Notes under the pieces: generated by a model
Told to the model about the DNA's origin: nothing
Database searches by the model: none
Seen by the model: only the letters and a program-made list of their open reading frames with translations
Origin: Haberlea rhodopensis
Taxonomy: Eukaryota; Streptophyta; Magnoliopsida; Lamiales; Gesneriaceae
DNA: 64,000 nt
Reading direction: 5' to 3'
Assembly (NCBI GenBank): GCA_907163345.1
Contig: CAJQUN010000227.1
Span: forward strand, 558,001 to 622,000
Part shown: one piece after another, positions 22,588 to 33,254 of the stretch
Numbering within the stretch: the stretch's first letter is position 1
How the letters are laid out: each line of letters starts with the position of its first letter
Made by a program: the position numbers and the translations under genes

Positions 22588-24469
22588 CCTGTTCCCTTTG
22601 TTTTTTTCAAAATTTTGGAAAATGTCGGGATTTTGGAATCGGGGTTTTAAGGGGCCGTTTCCGGGGCAATGTCTACATTCCAATGGGAATTCTATACTTT
22701 TAAAATGGATTGGTTGAGGCCAAAGTTTAAGAAAACGGAATTCCCGGTTGAATTCTTGGTTATCTTTTAAACTTGTTAATGGTATATTTTGGGTATTATG
22801 CATGCTTAGCCGGGGGGGGGGGGGGGGTGGTGCTTTTATTTTGGTAATCGTCATGGATTGACGAAATGATTGGGAGTCTTGAACGTGCTTGGACACGTGA
22901 TCGCATGCTTATTCTTGATTGTGAGTTGTTTATTTGTTTTAGCACATATTTCTCGAGGCATGGAACTCAAGCAAGGTTTGGCTTGGACTACGGAGACTTA
23001 AGGTACGTAGGACGTACGAGCATAGCCTATTTTAGCATTGCAACTGTAAATGCATGGTGTGTGGTAATTGTACTAAATGGGTATTGGAACACATGGTGTA
23101 TGATGATTGCGTCATATGGACATTGAAATATGTGGCACGTGGTAATTGCATCGGATAGGTATTGAAATGCATGGTGCATGATATTTGCTATAAATGGATA
23201 ACAATATGCATGGTAAATAGTATTTACGTCAAATGGTTATACATTGGGAATCGTACGGTGCCGTTATTGAGCGAGCAATGATTTGGGATGCGATCGCTGT
23301 TGAGCGACCATCGGTTATGACGCCGCTATTGTTGAGCGTGCGCGAGGTTTAGTATGCCGCCATTGTGGAGCGAGCAATGAAACGGGAATATGGAATTATT
23401 GGTTAGATATATGTGATATCTATGGTCTCTTACATTATGTTTTTACCATATTGATCACGGAACTGGCATAATAGAACAGTATTAGTTAATCTATGTGACG
23501 ATTAGCTGGTTTTGGAAATTTGATGAGTTTGGTTGTTTTGAGAACAGGGACAATACAGGGGATCCCGGATGAGGGTGTTACCATCCAGGGAGTATCATTT
23601 AAATTATAGCATTTACATTCTGTATTTGAATTACAATGTTATGCTTATTGGATTGGTGGTATTGGTATGCTCACCCCGTGTGGGGGCTGTCTCTGTTGGG
23701 GCAGGTAACACAGGTGCAGCAGCAGTAGCTTTGGAGTTGAGCTCGGGCTGATGATAGAGGTACTTCCAGGATCGAGGTACCAGAGCTGGTTGAATAAGTA
23801 CATAGATCCAGTGTTGAGATCGAGCTGTGCTTGGGAGGTGCTTCCAGGATTGAAGTACCAGTAACGGTATCCGGTAGAGTCTTTTATACATCAGATACAC
23901 GCTCATTCATTGGGTGCTCTTATGTGAGTACATTTTACGTGTATATGGAATGTATAAATGGACTACGGTTTTTCTCTGTTCATTTATGGGTTGCATGCAA
24001 TTAAATGTGGAATTGCTAAATGAACTAAGAGCATGTTAGTGTATTATGAGGGTGCATGTCATATATGTAATCTTGGTTGGGGGATTTGCATATTATATGG
24101 GATGAATGCAAGAAATTTTATGGATCACTAATGTGGTGTCGCACTTGCACAGGGCTTTTCCCCATGGTTATATGATTATATGCACTAATGGTATGGATTA
24201 ATACACTAATAACGGGTTAAGGGCACGGGGGTCCTTACATTAGTGGTATCAGAGCAGTGGTTAGCTCTTTGGGGCTGTTGAGGGCCTAGGAACATGTTAA
24301 TGGGAATGAGAAGCACATACTTATGCATGATGATAGTTAGGGTGCGCGGCACAACTATATTGCTTATGTGCGTTTATGATATGTGTTCATAATTGGAATA
24401 TGTGTTGCTAACCATGGTGGGTGCAGGGTCTTATGAGACATGGATTATGCATTGCGGTTGCATATACAT

Positions 24470-25010
24470 CGGAGTGATGATTCTAATGCTTTGCCGCTAA
24501 ATGTTGGAGCGAGGTGCATTAAAATACACTCATGGCGATGTTTATTGGAATTCAGGTTATGCATTACGGTTGCATGCACGTCGAAGCGATGATGCCGCTG
24601 TCGTGTCGAAGCGATGATGCCGCTGTCGTGCCGAAACAATTATTGGAATACGGATTATGCATTACGGTTGCATGCATGGCGTAGCGATGTGAATACTTGC
24701 CGCTGTCATATTATAGCGATGAAGAATTTTTTGCCGCAAATATGTCAAAGCGAAGGATAATGCCGCTGTCATATTACTATTGCGAGGGATATTATGCTGC
24801 TAATATGTCGAAGCGAGGGGTATTTCCACTGTCATGCCGGAACAATGGTAAATGCCGCTGTCGTGTCGAAGCGATGGTAAATGCCGCTGTCACGTCGAAG
24901 CGATGGTATCACCGTCATGTCAAAGCGATGATGCCGCTGTCGTGTTGAAGCGATGATACATGCCGCTGTCGTGTCGAAGCGATGATGCCGCTGTCATGAC
25001 GTAGCGATGC
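24470..25010 (+). repeat. Irregular AGCGATG...TGCCGCT hairpin array (B)
   Basis: Repeated AGCG-ATG...TGC-CGCT inverted repeats with 7-nt or 11-nt loops (for example ATGATGC, ATGGTAAATGC, ATGATACATGC), joined by linkers such as GTCGTGTCGA. Some copies are decayed. Confidence 0.85.
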
Positions 25011-25077
25011 GATCGGGAACAAAGTACTACATGGGTGTGAGTACCTCTTGAGTCCGCGATTATTCCGCTATTCTATT

Positions 25078-25262
25078 GGCGATGGTACATTCCGTCGGGT
25101 ATTCTATTGGCGATGGTTCATACCGCCGGGTATTCTATTGGCGATGGTTCATGCCGCCAGGTATTCTATTGGCGATGGTACATTCCGCCGGGTATTCTAT
25201 TGGCGATGGTTCATGCCGCCAGGTATTCTATTGGCGATGGTTCATACCGCCAGGTATTTATA
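25078..25262 (+). repeat. 31-bp tandem array, six units (B)
   Basis: Units start with GGCG at 25078, 25109, 25140, 25171, 25202 and 25233. Several form TGGCG-ATGGTTCATGC-CGCCA, a 5-bp stem with an 11-nt loop; copies ending CGGG instead of CAGG shorten the stem by one pair. Hairpins of the AGCG type (AGCG-ATGTTTTATGC-CGCT) follow directly. The repeat makes open frames in three phases; these are not genes. Confidence 0.9.
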
Positions 25263-25491
25263 GCGATGTTTTATGCCGCTGACTTTATGGCGAGGGATCA
25301 TGCCGCCGATTTTATAGCGATGGATTATACCGCTATGTGTGTAGCACTGAATTATGCCACCTACGAGCGATGGATGCTGCTTATGTACCGCTGGTGGACG
25401 ATGGATACATGTATTCCGCTATCTTGATAGTGATGAGGTATGGCAAATTACTTTTGATATCATTATTGTGAATTCCATGTGTTGTTTGATA

Positions 25492-25707
25492 CCGTCATGT
25501 GTTTGACGATGAGATTATGGATGTCGTATATCGACATGTGCCGTCATGTGTTTGACGATGAGATTATGGATGTCGTATATCGACATGTGCCGTCATGTGT
25601 TTGACGATGAGATTATGGATGTCGTGTATCGACATGTGCCGTCATGTGTTTGACGATGAGATTATGAGTGTCGTGTATCGACAGGTACCGTCATATGTTT
25701 GACGATG
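25492..25707 (+). repeat. 49-bp tandem array, about five units (B)
   Basis: Units start at 25492, 25541, 25590, 25639 and 25688. Each full unit holds two inverted repeats: CGTCA-TGTGTT-TGACG and ATGTCG-TATAT-CGACAT. A later copy has TGTCG-TGTAT-CGACA. Confidence 0.9.
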
Positions 25708-28076
25708 TTATTTGGGATGTCTATGTGGACGCGTGGCATCGTTTTGGTGAATAATGCATTCATGTTTATGTATTTGGTTGTATGGTTCGAGTGCCGATGG
25801 TGGGCACATGGTAGAGTCTGGGTCACTAGTTGACGAGACCTTTTTCCGAGCAGGTTTGCTCGATGGAGCATTGGATGCATTGTACCGGTGAGTGTACCGC
25901 ATCATGTTATGGAGGTAAATGTTTGTCGAGCAATGATACCCTTGGGTATGCTCGTTGGGATGGCTAAGGCCAAGTGATTGGTGGTAAGAGTAATCATTGA
26001 GGAAACTACTCGCTTGTTGTTGTGATGTGTGGTAGGCATAGGCACACCCACCGTGAGGGTGTGGAATAAATCCTAATGGATTAGGATTGCATGGTAATTA
26101 AGTATGGACGCCGGGTTGTCCATTGTGCTTTGGTGTTTTAGAGATATGTTGGGAGATGACCCACAACTCTAATGGTTTGTACGGTATGGTATACCGGGTT
26201 AGAACGTGTGTAGCATTGATAGGTTGGTATGAGCCTATGGGGCCAGCGAATCGCTAGCCAAGTATTATTGCAGTACTTTAGCGTGCTTGTGTTAACCATT
26301 ATAATGCTCGTTGGATTCGAGTTTGGTGAATCGTATGGTGATACGATGAGGGTTATGGTAGACTCTTGTAGTCTCTATGTGGCATGGTGATTGAGGTAGG
26401 GAATACCTCACGGGGATGTTTATACGCCATTGTTTTGAGGGACTTGTACTGGGACAGCTCAATTTTGTTGGTATTACCAACGTGAGTGTCAACAAGTCGT
26501 TGTTAGCTCTAGTTGAGCATCCTTGCATATGGCATGCAATGGGAGTCACAATGGTTTGTGAGATATAGTTAGTGGGGTAACACTACTATATTGATTTTGT
26601 CTCTTGGAGAGATTTGAGTTGTACTGTCTTGGAGATAGCTTGCATTGGTCATGGATTGATTGTAAATCAGCCATGGTAAGCATTACTGGTGTTGGACCGA
26701 GTAATGAATTTCTTATCTCGGTGAGACGTTTGAGGAGACGTCTCTGGGGAGATGCTCGTTTGTGGAGTACTATGGCATTAGTGCAGAACATCGTTGGGAT
26801 GTGTATAAATGGCGTATACGGATTTTGAGTCGGGTAATGGTGGTATTGATGCACTACTCTAACCAGTTGTGTATTTCTGGGTTCCAGGATATGTTTTGGT
26901 ATAAATATATCCAGGTCTTCCGAACGGTGGTTCGAGGATTGGAGGATCATGGATTCATGACTTTTTCCCTTGAGAGAAAGGCGGTACTGATATACCTACC
27001 GGTTGAATCCTTTGGGAGATTCGTTGCTTTGGTTGTGTGGTGTTGATGTTGAAATCACACCCTTTGGTTTTGGTTGGTCAACCATCATTCTCCGTGGGGT
27101 GAGAATAATCCAGGTTTGTCAGTTGGTTTTGGGATTTGGGTATGATTGGAGATACCCGAGTCTATTGCATTGTGTATGCATGTTGTGATTGGTTGTTGGG
27201 CATGTATGCCTTGTGAGTATACGAATGCCAACTTTATTTTGTTCCTTGTTGAACGTCGAGTTTGTATGCTTGGTTTGGTAAATCTCCGGTGTGAGATTGC
27301 GGGACCTCGAGAGCGGTAATCTCGATGGCACGATGTATTCTGAGGAATGATCGTGAGGTACGATTGACTCCCTCTGAGGAGGGATTGTTGTGTTTTGAGA
27401 CCATGGTAGTTCTTGCTGGTTAATTCGATAGCCTCCCTGTTTTAGGATTGTTAAATCCCAAGATAGACAAGGGGTGGCCAGGACTCGGATTTGTTTGGTG
27501 TCGTGGTTGACACGCGTGGCGGGGATGCAATTGATTGTTTTACGTGACCTCTGTGGAACTTGCGACTTTGTGGAGTCTTGATGGTGTGTCGGGACCAAGA
27601 TATGATTTCTTGGAACACACCGGTGTAAACATCTTTGGTGATGTGTTTTGTGTGGATCAGTGACCGTGGGTAACCCGGTCCGGGTTGCAAGTGGTGCAAC
27701 TACTCCTTTGGAGGAGATGGGCTGGGAAGCAAAACCGGATTTTCTGTGAGTATACTGTTGTATACTAGTGGTCCCCATCATGACGATGCGTGTCAAGCAT
27801 CGTGGGCAAGTGATGGATGTCACGGGATGATATCTATGTCAGAACCAATGGAGATTTGGTTGGTTTGCAGTCGTGGTGTGACTTCTGGGACGTTTCACGT
27901 CGAGGTATGTTGTTATCTTTCGGATTTGTATTGGTTTCAGCGTTTGCTCTATTTTAGAGCTTGGTGCGAGATGGGTATTCTCGCGATTGTTAATTCGATT
28001 CTAATATGGTCCAGAATCGGGGTTGTGGCTTTGTTTTGTTGGTGTGGTCCTAGTGTTACGTGGGGTACACAGGTGC

Positions 28077-28112
28077 AATTTCGAGGACGAAATTTTATTA
28101 GTGGGGGATAGT
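28077..28112 (+). promoter_or_regulatory. B polypurine tract and adjacent hairpin
   Basis: AATTTCG-AGGA-CGAAATT (28077-28094) followed by AGTGGGGGATAGT (28100-28112), directly upstream of the 3' LTR. A, C, D and E have the same arrangement. Confidence 0.9.
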
Positions 28113-30697
28113 TGTGATGTCCGGGGATTAATGGTGTTAATCCCGGTGTGGTATTAATCCTTGATGGATTTTTTTAATTGTGGCAATTAAGAATTAATTG
28201 CGGTTTTGGGTCTCCCGAGGTTGTTTAATCGGGCATTTGGGATCGCTGGATCCAAAGGTTGAGATTGTATTCTCATTTCGGTGGAAAACCTTTGAGTAGG
28301 GTTTTTAGTGGGACTTGGTGTCCGGGGTGCCTTATGTTGGGGCCAGTCTGGGGATTTGCTGTTGGAGAGAGAGTTTTTGGTAAGAGATGATTTTTAATGA
28401 ATCATGATGTTTTGGTGAAGGTATTGGTATTTTGGGGCATTTTTGCTATATATACCAGTTGGACTCGGGATTCGGTCATTTGGAATCCATTTCTCTCCCT
28501 CTCTCTCGCCTCTCTCACCCCAAACCCTTCCCCTTTTTCCTTTGATGAGCAAATCGATGGAGGATCGTCCTAGGAGCCGGATTTCTTGAAGATAAGTTGG
28601 TAAGTTTCTTCCCCTCGACTTTGTCTTCGATTTGATAGTGATCTTGTTGGTTTTTCGTTAAGTTTTGGTGGGTTTCGAATTTGGGAATTTTTAGGTTAAA
28701 ATCTAAAATGTTGATTTCAGTGTTTTCATGGAGTTTAATTGTTGTATTTGAAGTGTTGAGGTTGTATGGGGTGTTGGTTTGGAGTTTGGGTGTGAAAAAC
28801 ACCATTAAAGCTCGAGTTTTCGGAAAATTGCAGTCCGCGATCGATCTTGGCGAGGCGCCGATCGATCGCGACATGCTACTGGATTTGGGAAGGCGATGAG
28901 CAGTAGCGGCGATCGATCGCGAGAAGTGGGCGATCGATCGCGAGGGCCTTGGCGATCGATCGCGAGATGTGGCAATCGATCGCGGCTTGTTTATTTTCGG
29001 ACAGTAGGGTATGGCGATCGATCGCGGCTTGGCGCCAATCGATCGCGGCCCTGTTCCCTTTGTTTTTTTCAAAATTTTGGAAAATGTCGGGATTTTGGAA
29101 TCGGGGTTTTAAGGGGCCGTTTCCGGGGCAATGTCTACATTCCAATGGGAATGCTATACTTTTAAAATGGATTGGTTGAGGCCAAAGTTTAATAAAACGG
29201 AATTCCCGGTTGAATTCTTGGTTATCTTTTAAACTTGTTAATGGTATATTTTGGGTATTATGCATGCTTAGCCGGGGGGGGGGGGGGGGGTTTATTTTGG
29301 TAATCGTCATGGATTGACGATATGATTGGGAGTCTTGAACGTGCTTGGACACGTGATCGCATGCTTATTCTTGATTGTGAGTTGTTTATGTGTTTTAGCA
29401 CATATTTCTCGAGGCATGGAACTCAAGCAAGGTTTGGCTTGGACTACGGAGACTTAAGGTACGTAGGACGTACGAGCATAGCCTATTTTAGCATTGCAAC
29501 TGTAAAATGCATGGTGTGTGGTAATTGTACTAAATGGGTATTGGAACACATGGTGTATGATAATTGCGTCATATGGACATTGAAATATGTGGCACGTGGT
29601 AATTGCATCGGATAGGTATTGAAATGCATGGTGCATGATATTTGCTATAAATGGATAACAATATGCATGGTAAATAGTATTTACGTCAAATGGTTATACA
29701 TTGGGAACCATACGGTGCCGCTATTGAGCGAGCAATGATTTGGGATGCGATCGCTGTTGAGCGACCATCGGTTATGACGCCGCTATTGTTGAGCGTGCGC
29801 GAGGTTTAGTATGCCGCCATTGTGGAGCGAGCAATGAAACGGGAATATGGAATTATTGGTTAGATATATGTGATATCTATGGTCTCTTACATTATGTTTT
29901 TACCATATTGATCACGGAACTGGCATAATAGAACAGTATTAGTTAATCTATGTGACGATTAGCTGGTTTTGGAAATTTGATGAGTTTGGTTGTTTTGAGA
30001 ACAGGGACAATACAGGGGATCCCGGATGAGGGTGTTACCATCCAGGGAGTATCATTTAAATTATAGCATTTACATTCTGTATTTGAATTGCAATGTTATG
30101 CTTATTTGATTGGTGGTATTGGTATGCTCACCCCGTGTGGGGGCTGTCTCTGTTGGGGCAGGTAACACAGGTGCAGCAGCAGTAGCTTTGGAGTTGAGCT
30201 CGGGCTGATGATAGAGGTACTTCCAGGATCGAGGTACCAGAGCTGGTTGAATAAGTACATAGATCCAGTGTTGAGATCGAGCTGTGCTTGGGAGGTGCTT
30301 CCAGGATTGAAGTACCAGTAACGGTATCCGGTAGAGTCTTTTATACATCAGATACACGCTCATTCATTGGGTGCTCTTATGTGAGTACATTTTACATGTA
30401 TATGGAATGTATAAATGGACTACGGTTTTTCTCTGTTCATTTATGGGTTGCATGCAATTAAATGTGGAATTGCTAAATGAACTAAGAGCATGTTAGTGTA
30501 TTATGAGGGTGCATGTCATATATGTAATCTTGGTTGGGGGATTTGCATATTATATGGGATGAATGCAAGAAATTTTATGGATCACTAATGTGGTGTCGCA
30601 CTTGCACAGGGCTTTTCCCCATGGTTATATGATTATATGCACTAATGGTATGGATTAATACACTAATAACGGGTTAAGGGCACGGGGGGTCCTTACA
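28113..30697 (+). repeat. B 3' LTR (2585 bp)
   Basis: Matches the B 5' LTR with scattered substitutions and small indels. These include a 17-G run (29274-29290) and loss of TGGTGCT after it. TATA box at 28447-28454. Followed by the taaaa duplication. Confidence 0.95.
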
Positions 30698-30805
30698 TAA
30701 AAACACTATAAATCTTCAATTCACATCATTAAATAACCCAAAAATCTAACATCCAACCAAAAATCATACTAACCCAAACAAACCCATTTCAAAACCATTT
30801 CAAAT

Positions 30806-30901
30806 CTGTCCAGTACATTGTTCTCTAACATGTACCCATATGTTGATTTGATATCTCATATCCATGAACAATTCATCAATCAAAACATACTAATCTCTAT
30901 G
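30806..30901 (-). repeat. Ty1/copia 5' LTR, middle fragment
   Basis: Continues at 58939 when element C is removed (ctatg duplicated at 30897-30901 and 58934-58938). The junction with G at about 30805 is approximate. Sense sequence has a typical copia LTR start region with AT-rich text; no gene. Confidence 0.65.
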
Positions 30902-31323
30902 TGTGGGGTCTTCCCACCTTAACAGTGATTACTAAACATAAGAAGGACTAATCATGCATAATAACGTCTTAAGGAATCGGTTGTTACACGAGCTAACAGG
31001 ATTACAGGCCAAAATACAAAACTTCAAAAATAATTCATTACATTTCAAAAGAATGTCATTTAGATTTACACTACTCCTAGAGTAGATACTAATCAGAACT
31101 TGAAACCCTATACGTTCCTGTATCCCTCGTAGCTCACTGCCTCAACCCGCCCCTTAGTCCTTTCGTCCCAAAGGCGTACCTACAGGAACAACACATCATG
31201 AGCATATACAATTTTACTTAACAACATATAAACATTATAGTAAATGCATGAAATCTTGGTTAAGTAAATATGCTGGATATTCATTAACTTCTTATTGTTG
31301 TCCCTGGGTCATAATCATGCATA

Positions 31324-31530
31324 TGGGGCACCTTACCCCGTGGCACCTTACCACAATAACATCGCATGGCTACTTACCATGTGGGGCACCTTACCCCGTG
31401 GCACCTTACCACAATAACATCGCATGGCTACTTACCATGTGGGGCACCTTACCCCGTGGCACCTTACCACAATAACATCGCGTGGCTACTTACCATGTGG
31501 GGCACCTTACCCCGTGGCACCTTACCACAA
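31324..31530 (-). repeat. 58-bp tandem array, four units (C 3' LTR)
   Basis: GGGG starts at 31325, 31383, 31441 and 31499. The same three inverted repeats per unit as in A. In the third unit the CATGG stem reads CGTGG opposite CCATG, which leaves one G-T pair. Confidence 0.92.
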
Positions 31531-31841
31531 TATCATCATGTAAACATTATCATATAAGCATCGTATAAACATCATCGTATAAACATCATCATTTCATCAT
31601 GAACACTCATGCAATAAAAGCTTAGTTGTAGTATAAAGATGTGTGTTACCGTCCGATGCCCGTACGCCTCTTACGTACCTTTTCAAAAGGAGGAGGAGTC
31701 ACAGACTTTATCTCCTCGATGGTGCCGGTGCCTGGGATGGTTCTACAAGACCGCATAATACCATATTAGATGCCTCAAAACCATCTCACATCATAAACTT
31801 AACAAAATAAAACATCATTATATTTTTCAACTTACTGCCTC

Positions 31842-32064
31842 TCTCGATCGATCGGCCCAAGATCTCGATCGATCGAGACACTGTGCACTAACAGTGCCTT
31901 AGCTTCCTGCCTCGCTCGATCGATCAAAGTATTTTACCGATCGATCGAGAAGCTTCACCGATCGATCGAGAAATTCTTCGATCGATCGGCATCAAAATTT
32001 TAAAACATACATTAGACCTACTGACTTGCTCGATCGATCGGGACTAAATCTCGATCGATCGAGA
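31842..32064. repeat. CTCGATCGATCGAG palindrome cluster (C 3' LTR)
   Basis: The first pair forms a perfect 13-bp inverted repeat (31842-31854 and 31866-31878) around an 11-nt loop. The flanking bases are TCTCG/CGAGA here, where A has CTCGCG/CGCGAG. Confidence 0.9.
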
Positions 32065-33207
32065 ACTCTGAATGTTCGGGATTTCCCCAGATTTTTGAGC
32101 ACCCCATTTCAAACCATCAATACTACTTCATATCACACATAAAGTGCTTAAACAAGAATATCAATAACTTCCACATACTTTCATGCATGTATTAAAATTA
32201 AAGGTTCACTTATAACTGAAACCTACATGCATTAAATCTACCCCTTTTTATCAATACTCAATCAACATTTCTGAAAAACAGGGCATAATTTCCTAGCCCA
32301 GAATTATTGAACATACATATTCATAGCCTCGAAAATACCATAAAGCCCATAGTTCATGCTCAAACAAATATGCTGGCATATTCACCAAACTTCCATGTAT
32401 GCATTTACGTCAAAAGTTTTCCCATAACCTAAGTTAGCATGCTTCAATTCTTCATAACAAAAGCCCTACTCAACATACAAACAGGGCACCTCCCCTGCTC
32501 CTATGTTCGAGGAACCCTTTTTCCAACTAGAAATCTAACACATAACGCATGCAAGTTACTTAACAAGACATGCTAGGGGCTTCTTAAACATCATATAAAA
32601 GTACTCAAAACAAGGTTTCATCGAACCCTACACTAGCATGCCAAATCTGTTACAAAGAAAACACATGCATAAAACGAAAAAGCTGGTGAACCAGCATGAT
32701 TCCTCACCACTTTTGCACTCCGATTTTTTTGACAAGAAAGGATTAATAAAATCCGATCACTTTCTTCCTGGAACAGAACAAGTTGCAGACAAAATGAAGA
32801 GAAAAAGAAGGAAGCTTTTTGGAAGAGACAAGGTGAAAATATCTTAATGCCAACATGCCCACTTAGTCAAATATTTCCCAGAAAACAGGGGAGGGGGGCG
32901 TGGGTTGCTGCAAGTGGGGGGTGGGTGGTTGCATGTAGGGTGGTTTTGTGGTGTTTAATTGTATCCCGGTATTTCATATGATGTATAAAAAACATCTTCC
33001 CTTGATATTTTGTACTTGTACTACATCAATACAACAATTAAAAACACGTAACATACCCCCTAAATCATATCATCATATCATAAATATAACCGCCACTTAA
33101 AATACCACAACCCTCTTAAACACATCGAAATTCGTTATTGTAGCACATAATCGTATAACATTTCATCATCGTAGCATATAATCATTTAACCTTTCGGGGG
33201 TATTACA

Positions 33208-33243
33208 TTACTCCACTACTTATAAGATTTCGTCCTCGAAATC
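33208..33243 (-). promoter_or_regulatory. C polypurine tract (altered) and hairpin
   Basis: The sense tract reads AGTAGTGGAGTAA; a T interrupts the G run that is unbroken in A and E. The adjacent hairpin GATTTCG-TCCT-CGAAATC is at 33226-33243. Confidence 0.85.
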
Positions 33244-33254
33244 CACATGCATCA

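Larger units (their letters stand above)
21657..24239 (+). repeat. B 5' LTR (2583 bp)
   Basis: Matches 28113-30697. It holds a TATA box (21985-21992), a CT-rich tract (about 22020-22080), the CGATCGATCG cluster (22374-22587), a run of 16 G (22812-22827), a GTACG-TAGGA-CGTAC hairpin (23003-23017) and GAGCGA/GCCGC motifs (23260-23380). No supported gene lies in it. Confidence 0.95.
24240..28112 (+). repeat. B internal region: primer site, hairpin arrays, non-coding
   Basis: Starts with TAG and then the primer-binding site TGGTATCAGAGC (24244-24255). Repeat arrays fill 24470-25707 (listed separately). From about 25710 to 28070 I see no repeats and no recognisable protein: plus-strand frames are short, and the 234-codon minus-strand frame at 27119-27823 has no recognised motif and lies antisense. 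It ends with a 7-bp hairpin AATTTCG-AGGA-CGAAATT (28077-28094) and the polypurine tract AGTGGGGGATAGT (28100-28112). Confidence 0.85.
21657..30697 (+). mobile_element. Element B: complete LARD-like non-autonomous LTR element
   Basis: Plus-strand element of 9041 bp with LTRs 21657-24239 and 28113-30697, flanked by the duplication taaaa (21652-21656 and 30698-30702). It has a primer-binding site (24244-24255) and a polypurine tract (28100-28112), but the 3.9 kb internal region shows no gag, protease, RT or integrase. The LTR ends resemble D and D1 in the sense direction (TGTGATG start, TCCTTACA end), so the three form one superfamily. The LTRs differ at more sites than those of A, D or E, so B is older. 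Confidence 0.95.
20311..30805 (-). mobile_element. Element G: truncated chromovirus-type LTR, interrupted by B
   Basis: A single LTR-like block at 20311-21656 and 30703-about 30805. It begins TGTAAGGCCTCTC and shares with the A, C, E and H LTRs the CTACTC-CTA-GAGTAG hairpin (near 20488), the CCGTCCGATGCC block with a GTACG/CGTAC hairpin (21182-21199), and a CGATCGATCG cluster (21358-21564). AGCG/CGCT motifs are at 20860-21010. Its far end is missing: the sequence changes to copia LTR near 30805, without a recognisable CA terminus, so a deletion seems to have fused them. No internal region is present. Confidence 0.7.
30902..33207 (-). repeat. C 3' LTR (2306 bp)
   Basis: Same architecture as the A LTR but a distinct subfamily (starts TGTGGGGTCTTCCCACC). 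CTACTC hairpin at 31071-31085, 58-bp array at 31324-31530, GTACG-CCTCTTA-CGTAC hairpin at 31662-31678, and a CTCGATCGATCGAG-type cluster at 31842-32064. A small plus-strand frame at 32638-32847 is antisense and unsupported. Confidence 0.94.

Noticed and set aside
25048..25427. Overlapping plus-strand frames of about 70-106 codons with repeated FYWRWF or YSIGDG text
   Set aside because: They are translations of the 31-bp array in several phases; 31 is not a multiple of three, so no stable protein repeat is implied.
27119..27823. 234-codon minus-strand open frame in element B
   Set aside because: Antisense to B, no recognised domain or motif, low-complexity composition; probably a chance frame.
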